A DNA stretch of 64,000 nucleotides from Loxodes magnus (lineage: Eukaryota; Ciliophora; Karyorelictea; Loxodida; Loxodidae): assembly GCA_946699065.1 (NCBI GenBank), contig CAMPDV010001173.1:1-64000 (forward strand), read 5' to 3'. Position numbers and translations under genes: made by a program. Shown here in pieces: positions 57,866 through 64,000 of the stretch; positions within the stretch are counted from its first letter, which is position 1; each line of letters starts with the position of its first letter. The notes under the pieces were generated by a model. It had not been told where the DNA came from. It ran no database searches and saw nothing but the letters and a program-made list of their open reading frames with translations.

Positions 57866-59125
57866 AATTTATTTATTTAAAAGGCTTGATTTTGCTAGTA
57901 TTCTTGTGAAATTTTTTATATAGAAATTTCCTTTTAAATAATATAGATGCTTCATTTCTTGCCATAATTTTCTTTATTTTATTATTTAAATTTTTTTAAT
58001 GCTTAGCATCGATTAAGAAGGATTAGATAAAGCCTCAATAGTAAATTTTTTTTCTTGGTTATTTTGATACAGTTATTTTAGATTTTGTGAAGCATAGACA
58101 GGAGGCCTGCACTTTGGATTCCTAAATCATTTTAATTTTGAGAATTTTATGCTTTAATTCGGCTGTTTCTCCTGGAAATTCAATTTTAGGTCTTTTTTTT
58201 TGTCAATTCTTCCTTATAGTAGTATATTAATATCGACATATCTTGAAATTCAAGTAAGTCTGGGGAAATTTAATCAATTTATTCTCTTAGCATCGAATTT
58301 TCGTATTTTGGAACACCTCTATCAAGTAAATTTCTTTTACATCGTATGTTGTATCTCAATTTTCATTTTACTCAGCCAAGTAACATTCTTCATTTTAAAC
58401 TATAATGATCTTATTTTTGCGTTACTATATTTTTTTCTTAATATTTATCTCTTCGGAACATCCAGAAGAGTGTTGGTGTTTTTCTAGCTTCCGAGGACGG
58501 GTTAATAAATGAGATGGTTCATTTCTTCTCCTCGTTTCTCCTTTTTAATCATAAAACTCTCTTAGAGACCTACCATTTTTATATTTTTTATCTAAGATAA
58601 CTAAATTATTAGGCTAATATATTCTACTTAAATTTAGAAGGAATTAAAAATCTATATCTAAAATTAAATTATATTAATAATTGTAGAAACATCTTCTACA
58701 TCAATTTCAGAGTATTTTCGTACATTAACAGAAAAAATAGAAAAACCAAGCAAAAATCAAATTTTCAGCATAAGAAAGAATAAAATATTCATGGTCTATT
58801 GACCTTTACAGTACAAGAGATTTTATTATGAAATATAAGAAAAATTATCATAGTAGTAATTGAAATGTGATTTAAGCGAAATAGTGAATTTTTATACTTG
58901 ATTCTTAGAGTTTTATTTCTTTTAGTTTATAGTCAATAGCAAGTTCTAGATTTCTCTCCTCATTTTATTTATTTTTATTTTTATTTATATGCTTTTACAT
59001 TAATAAAGTTTCAATACATTAATATATTTTAAGAAAACATTTAAATGAAGCTAACCTAATAAATAGTAAGTATTATAGATATTCAAATGTTTTCATTTAA
59101 TTTTTATATATAATTATTATTATTT
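57866..59125. other. AT-rich stretch with a weak ORF1-like trace on the minus strand
   Basis: Around 58050-58560 the minus strand gives Lys/Arg-rich sequence with W-F-R-N-P-K-C-R-P-P-V-Y and R-L-T-W-I-S-R, vaguely like the C-terminal tail of the ORF1 family (R-R-P-P-R). It is too degraded to call. The remainder is A/T runs. Confidence 0.25.
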
Positions 59126-59129
59126 ATGT

Positions 59130-59470
59130 TTTCCCTTATGAGGTATTTCAATCCCTTTCGGAAGACAGCAGTTCATGCTCCCTGATATAATTAAAAATGT
59201 TTGACATCTCCAACTTTAGTGAGATTGGGAACTCAGGTTTTTTCAAGTTCTCCTCTTCTCTCCTGTTCTTGCCTTAACGCATCTTTTTTGATTTTATAAA
59301 TTTCTCCATTCAGACTGCAATATATTCGATTTAATCTTGCTTCTCCTTGTTCCTTTCTTCTTTTTTCTTGAATCCAATAATTCAATTTTTTCTGCTAGAA
59401 TTTAAACATTTCCAATATAGGTAGCATCAGCTTGCAAGATTAAAGAAGCTATAAAATTCAAATAGAAATA
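59130..59470 (-). pseudogene. Gag-like ORF1 C-terminal fragment
   Basis: A minus-strand frame reads a basic helix (K-K-L-N-Y-W-I-Q-E-K-R-R-K-E-Q-G-E-A-R), then L-N-G-E-I-Y-K-I-K-K, matching the G-E-I-Y-K-K-K block of other ORF1 copies, and W-V-P-N-L-T-K-V-G-D-V-K. A degraded Cys-containing stretch sits where the knuckle should be. No start. Confidence 0.45.
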
Positions 59471-59474
59471 TTAA

Positions 59475-60450
59475 TTTTAAAATATAATAAAAGATAGAAA
59501 TTATGCTGGCATGCATAAAGAAGAAGTATCTTTACAAAAATCATAAAAAGCCTATTTTATAAAAATAATTACTTAAATAAGGAAGAAAAATAAAATTTAA
59601 TAAAATATAGTGTAAGAATATAAGACAAACAAAAAGAGAACTTTTACCTCAGAGAAATAGGACAAAAATTTAGTAATACTGAAAAAGAAGTTTGCGAAAA
59701 AGCATACAATATTTAATTATAGTTTTTAAGAAAAGCTAAATACTTTTAATAAATATCAAAAATATATTTTATAAAATTAAAAAGATCTCTGAATCAGCAA
59801 AATTTTAGTTTTCTTTATTAATTTCCAATTCATTAAATATTTATTTATTTTTAATTTAAATTTAACTTTAATATTTATATTTATTTTATACTTTATTTTT
59901 TAATTATCTATTTTTTTATTTGATAACTATTTATAAATTTTTAGTTTATTGTAAATAAAAATTATTTTTTATGAAAAACTAATATTTATTGTCTTTATAT
60001 ATTAATTAAAAAATGTTTCTTAATTTTATAAATTTCTTATTTTTATAATTATTATTTTTAATTTTTTTATTAATTTATCTAAATATAAAAGTTTACAATA
60101 TCATTTTTCATTTTTAATTTTGTTGCAATTAAAATTAATCATTTAAAATATTTTCACATACTTATAATATTATTTTAAATTTAAATAATTTTAACTATTT
60201 TAGATTTTATTTATTACATTTTATTTAATATTTATTAAATCCTTTAAAAGATATACTATTAGCATTTTTAAATTAGGATAGAATTATTTAAATAATATTT
60301 CCTAATTATTTTTTTAATTATTACATTTTGTATAAAATTAGCATGCAATTTACTTTTATATAATCTAATTATTATTATTATGAAATTAAAATGTTCAACA
60401 TTGCCAATCTGGACACCGTTTACAATAAGTTGTTTTATTAGGATATAATA
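59475..60450. other. Extremely AT-rich stretch
   Basis: About 1 kb of almost pure A and T (mostly TTTATT/TAATTA combinations). No gene or RNA. It ends in GGATATAATAAA before the ORF1 at 60453. Confidence 0.4.
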
Positions 60451-60452
60451 AA

Positions 60453-61186
60453 ATGGCTTCTAAGAAATAACAGAACTTTGAACAAAACATTTAAACAGGA
60501 AAATTCTCTAAAAAATAAAAAAACGAAATAATTACAATGAGTGAAAGTGAGAAATATGATTGATATGACGAACATTAACCACTTGGGAATACAGAACTAA
60601 AAAAACTTCCGACACAAACTCAAATAGAAATATTATCTAAGTCATTAAAAGAGTTTATGTTTAAAAATAGATACCTCACTGATAAAGTAGAAAAATAGAA
60701 AAACTAATAACGTCTTTACTTGAGAAACAATATTAATAATCATAAGAAATAGAAGACAAACTGGAAAAAAGAATTATTTAAATTTAATAATAAATTCAGG
60801 TAACGCCATTTTCAATTTAACAGAATTAATCAGATCCTATGGAAATAGAAAATGAAACCTCAAATTAAAATAAACAGTAAACGTTTATTTAAAATAAGTA
60901 GTAAATTTAAATTAAATAAGTGTTACAGGAATAATAGTTTAAAGGAAAAATAAAATGCTACGTGTGCAATAAATAACACCAATGAAAATACTGCTATTAA
61001 CTAAGCGAAATTTAAAGAAAGAATAAATAAGATATTTTTAGAAAACTATTTAGAATATATCCAACATAAAGCGGAAAAATTTATAGAAAAAAATTCTTTA
61101 ATTCAAATCTTAATCCTTGGATAAATAATTAGGACTACATGCAAGATGAAAACTATTCAGAATATTAAAGAATGGTGCACTAATGA
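60453..61186 (+). pseudogene. Gag-like ORF1 with knuckle, one frameshift
   Basis: It starts ATGGCTTCTAAGAAA after GGATATAATAAA, like the copy at 13438. The second half, in another frame, has S-D-P-M-E-I-E-N-E, then C-Y-V-C-N-K-Q-H-Q-W-K-Y-C (a knuckle one residue short of CX2CX4HX4C), S-G-K-I-Y-R-K-K and a TGA at 61184. A degraded form of the 3' hairpin follows immediately (GGTGCAC..GTGCTACACC, about 61173-61200). The frame change between 60700 and 60830 makes it a probable pseudogene. Confidence 0.6.
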
Positions 61187-61276
61187 AGTGCTACACCGCC
61201 TAACTAAGCCTAGTAGGAATTAAAGAGAAATTAATAGAGACAAGCTGATAGAATAGGTCAGATGGCTGACTACTAA

Positions 61277-61960
61277 GGCTTTAACAAAGTTTTTTAACTT
61301 TTTTTTTTAGCAACACTTCTCATCATTCTTGACTTTCTAATGAAATTATCTTCACTAAGGTCTTCTCAGTTTCTTTGATTTCTTGTTTTTATTATTTCAA
61401 AAGGTACTTCACATCATTTTCTTCTGTAAATATCTCCATGCTAGTTACAATAGAGTCTCTAGTATTTTTCCTATTCTTTACGCCAAAATTTTCTCTTGAA
61501 ATTCTAAAATTTTTAGCAATTCTTGTACAAATGTCACTTACTCTTACAGTAGTAGCATTTCTTCCTTACTTATCTGATTGGTTTTCGATTTATAACCTCT
61601 TTTTATTCTATCTCCATCTAATTTGTCTAATTAGTTATGTTTGTGCTAATATTATTTTGCTTAATAAACTCCAACTCTTGTTTTTATACGATGCTCCAAG
61701 CCTTGCTGTTTCTTATCTATGTTCAGTTTAAATGTTCCAATATGCTTGGAGTTCCCTTTCTTAGTTTATAATTCTAATCTCTAGGCTATCTTATCCAAGC
61801 GATAATAAGTTTCTTAGTTCTTAATTTTCCTACTTAAGCACTTTAATCTCTTCCTAGAGATTGGATATTTCAAATACTAACTGTTAAATATTTATTTCCT
61901 TTTTAATTATCTTTGATGGAAGTTCTTTTCCTGTTATTATATTAGATTCCTTTCTTTTTA
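61277..61960 (-). CDS. Gag-like ORF1 with CCHC knuckle, minus strand
   Basis: A minus-strand frame has a coiled-coil region, then N-Q-M-E-I-E-Q-K-E-V (the family's conserved motif), R-K-K-C-Y-Y-C-K-S-K-W-H-L-Y-K-N-C (perfect CX2CX4HX4C), H-G-D-I-Y-R-R-K and a basic C-terminus. It lies tail-to-tail with the plus-strand ORF1 ending at 61186. The N-terminal limit is uncertain, and two frames compete upstream of the M-E-I-E motif. Long plus-strand frames here are shadows. Confidence 0.55.
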
Positions 61961-62269
61961 TTACTTTAGGAGGTGTTTATTATAGTTATTAGGTTCTTTA
62001 TTAATTTTGTAAGTGAGAAGAAGAAGACTCTCGATACTTTTTTTATGCCTGCTTTTTCTCTAGAGCTTTTTTCTCTTCTTTGCTCAAGAAAAAGCCGGGA
62101 ACAAGATTTTAAGACTCCATTTTTATATATTATTAAAGCTTATAATCAAATTAAATATTACTATTTAATAATTGTAAACTAAAATTAGTGATCAACCATT
62201 TCTAGTTACTATATTTACATTTATATAACCTATTTTGCTTAACATTAAATATAAGTAATCAATTATATT

Positions 62270-62440
62270 AAGAGAGACCTTTATAAATAAAAAGTTTTAA
62301 TCAAATAGTAGTAAGAAAGTGGACAATTAAAAGACTCTATCTTATAAATTTTAAATTTAAATACTTTGTTTTATGCTTTTATATATGATTTCTATTTAAC
62401 ATAGTTAATAAGAAACCTATTTTATTTCATTAATTAGTAA
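62270..62440 (+). repeat. Dispersed repeat, copy 2
   Basis: It aligns with 43305-43470 around AAATAGTAGTAAGAAAGTGG and TAAGAAACCTATTTTATTT. Confidence 0.45.
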
Positions 62441-62537
62441 AAAGCTTAAACAAATCCTTTTTTTTATTGTATTTTATAAGCTTATTAACATAAAATGCAA
62501 CATTTAAAAGTCTCTCTTCTTAAAAGGATTCATCTCA

Positions 62538-63155
62538 CTACCATCAGTAAACTATACTTTAAGACCTCAAAAGTATGCAATAAGAAATTTTAAACTTTTA
62601 AGACAAGTATAAAAGCTAGAAAAAAGATTAATACATTATGATTAATGCAAATATACCAAAACTTAAAATAAGTAGGCAGATAATATCAGAATAGATTAGT
62701 TAGAAACAAAATTCAAGCAATTCGCAGAGCTGATGGAAACCATATTACTCTAAAAGATATCAATGAATGATCCGATGGATGTGGAACAACAACCTATGAT
62801 AAATTATAATACCAGAAAATAATTAGATGTAGTCATTCAAATGGTCAGAACATAAAGTGCGAACTTGTTTCTAATTTAGACTAAAAGAAAAGAGAATTAT
62901 AGAAAATTAATAGGTAAATAAATTCAGATTTTATTGCAATTAAGAAGGAAAAATTTGGAGGAAAAAAATACTTCAACTAAAGAATCTCCATTTGTTTAAT
63001 TTACAGTTTATGAATTCAATAAGAAATTATCGGGACTCTATCTATCGGAAACTATTAGAAAGAACAAACCAAAAATTATCAAGACTTATGATATACATGA
63101 TCCAAGCAAATTTGGAGTTAATTGCTTTATTTACCAATAAACTTTTAATTCGTGA
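62538..63155 (+). pseudogene. Gag-like ORF1 relative lacking a knuckle
   Basis: One frame reads Y-T-L-R-P-Q-K-Y-A-I-R-N-F, a coiled coil (L-E-T-K-F-K-Q-F-A-E-L-M-E-T), M-N-D-P-M-D-V-E-Q-Q-P (the conserved N-D-P-M-E/D motif also at 13438-14215) and then F-T-V-Y-E-F-N-K-K-L-S-G-L-Y, ending at TGA TGA (63153). No CCHC follows, and no in-frame ATG was found upstream. A frame change after 63150 leads into a basic tail with S-N-G-R-R-E-E. It is probably a diverged or decayed copy. Confidence 0.5.
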
Positions 63156-63249
63156 TGAACCAAATTTAGATGAAATCACGTTCATTAATTATTATTATAA
63201 AACTGGTCTTAAAAAGGCAAATTTTAGACAGATACTGTAAGGAGTCTAT

Positions 63250-64000
63250 TCACAACAAGTTTTTAATGAAAATACATTAAGTATCCTTATTACGTGATAT
63301 TTAATATAGTCATATGAGTCTAAATCTATTAACATTACAAATAGAATTACAAAATGTAATCAAATCTTAATTAATAGAGCTTAAATGAATTAGGATACAT
63401 CTACAAGAGAAAATTTGATTAGAGATAAAGATAGAATTGGAAATGAAAAGAGCAATGGGAGGAGAGAAGAGTAGAGATTTATAAAAATTTATTTTTAATA
63501 CCAAAGCAATCTGCCGTCCAGCATGAAGAGGTGAAAATCCTCAATAATTGGTAAACTAAATTTATCCTATTATTATTTCTATGTTAATCAATAGAGCAAT
63601 AATAAGCAAAAGTATTATTTAATTATTATAAGCTAAAGAAATTAATTTTATCCTTCTAAAATTTAAATTATCTTACTTTATACATTTTCAAAACATTTTT
63701 ATTTATTTACTTTTTAAATATAATTATGCTTAAATTTATAATTCTAACATGAATTAGAAGTTAAGAAAATAAAGGAAAATTAATTTAAGAAAGTTGAATT
63801 TATAAATTTGCAAAAATAAAATAAAAAGTACTTTATTTAAGTTAACTTTCTAAAAAAGTATCATAACTCAAAATCTATTTCATCTCATTCTTGATGTTTA
63901 TAGCTATCATCATAATTTAATTTAGTTATATTTTTGCTTCAAGCTTTTAAGTGATTATTCATTTATTTATTGCAACCTTATAGCTCTAAATTTCTTAAGA
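63250..64000. other. AT-rich stretch to the window end
   Basis: Apart from a possible ORF1 tail up to about 63480, no gene or RNA was recognised. Confidence 0.3.

Noticed and set aside
61375..61731. A 118-residue plus-strand hydrophobic frame
   Set aside because: It is the shadow of the minus-strand ORF1 whose zinc knuckle and M-E-I-E-Q motif lie in the same interval.

Overview
The window looks like nuclear DNA of a ciliate, most likely a karyorelict related to Loxodes. It is very AT-rich and has almost no open frames under the standard code. Conserved domains become readable when TAA and TAG are Gln and TGA is Trp, with TGA also serving as the terminal stop. Three families fix the code: a LINE reverse transcriptase uses TGA in its NWRPISL motif and in the NETW motif of its endonuclease; a five-repeat WD40 gene uses TGA inside blades and stops at TGA; a divergent actin reads to R-K-C-Y and then TGA. 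Because no codon is an unconditional stop, long open frames mean nothing here. I called genes only where domain motifs or paralogue conservation support them.

Confident cellular genes are few: a 1,270-residue Kelch/cysteine-rich membrane protein (6348-10160, minus), a RING/coiled-coil gene followed after a SINE by Kelch repeats (15.8-17.7 kb, plus), a WD40 gene with a 20-nt intron (44308-45086, plus) and its decayed paralogue (19609-20590, plus), actin (49060-50178, minus), and a 679-residue RING/IBR protein fused to a PARP catalytic domain (54550-56589, minus). A relatively GC-rich island at 43.8-44.1 kb with a T-run terminator is a candidate RNase MRP/P-type RNA.

The centre (20986-31444) is a near-perfect tandem array of a 1655-bp unit, six full copies plus 529 bp of a seventh. 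Each unit carries tRNA-Ser(UGA), tRNA-Arg(CCU) and, on the opposite strand, tRNA-Leu(UAG), together with two retroelement tails. I saw only one base difference between units.

Most of the rest is retroelement: one long LINE (37214-43129) with a single frame joining a Gln-rich coiled coil to endonuclease and reverse transcriptase but with Asn in place of the first catalytic Asp; truncated LINE copies; about ten copies or pieces of gag-like ORF1 proteins with zinc knuckles and a conserved M-E-I-E-Q motif; and at least four short SINE-like families. Several SINEs and a LINE end in the same GC-rich 3' hairpin followed by TTTA repeats, which suggests that one reverse transcriptase mobilises them. 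One SINE has a perfect 18-bp target-site duplication. The long AT-rich gaps hold nothing I can support as genes.
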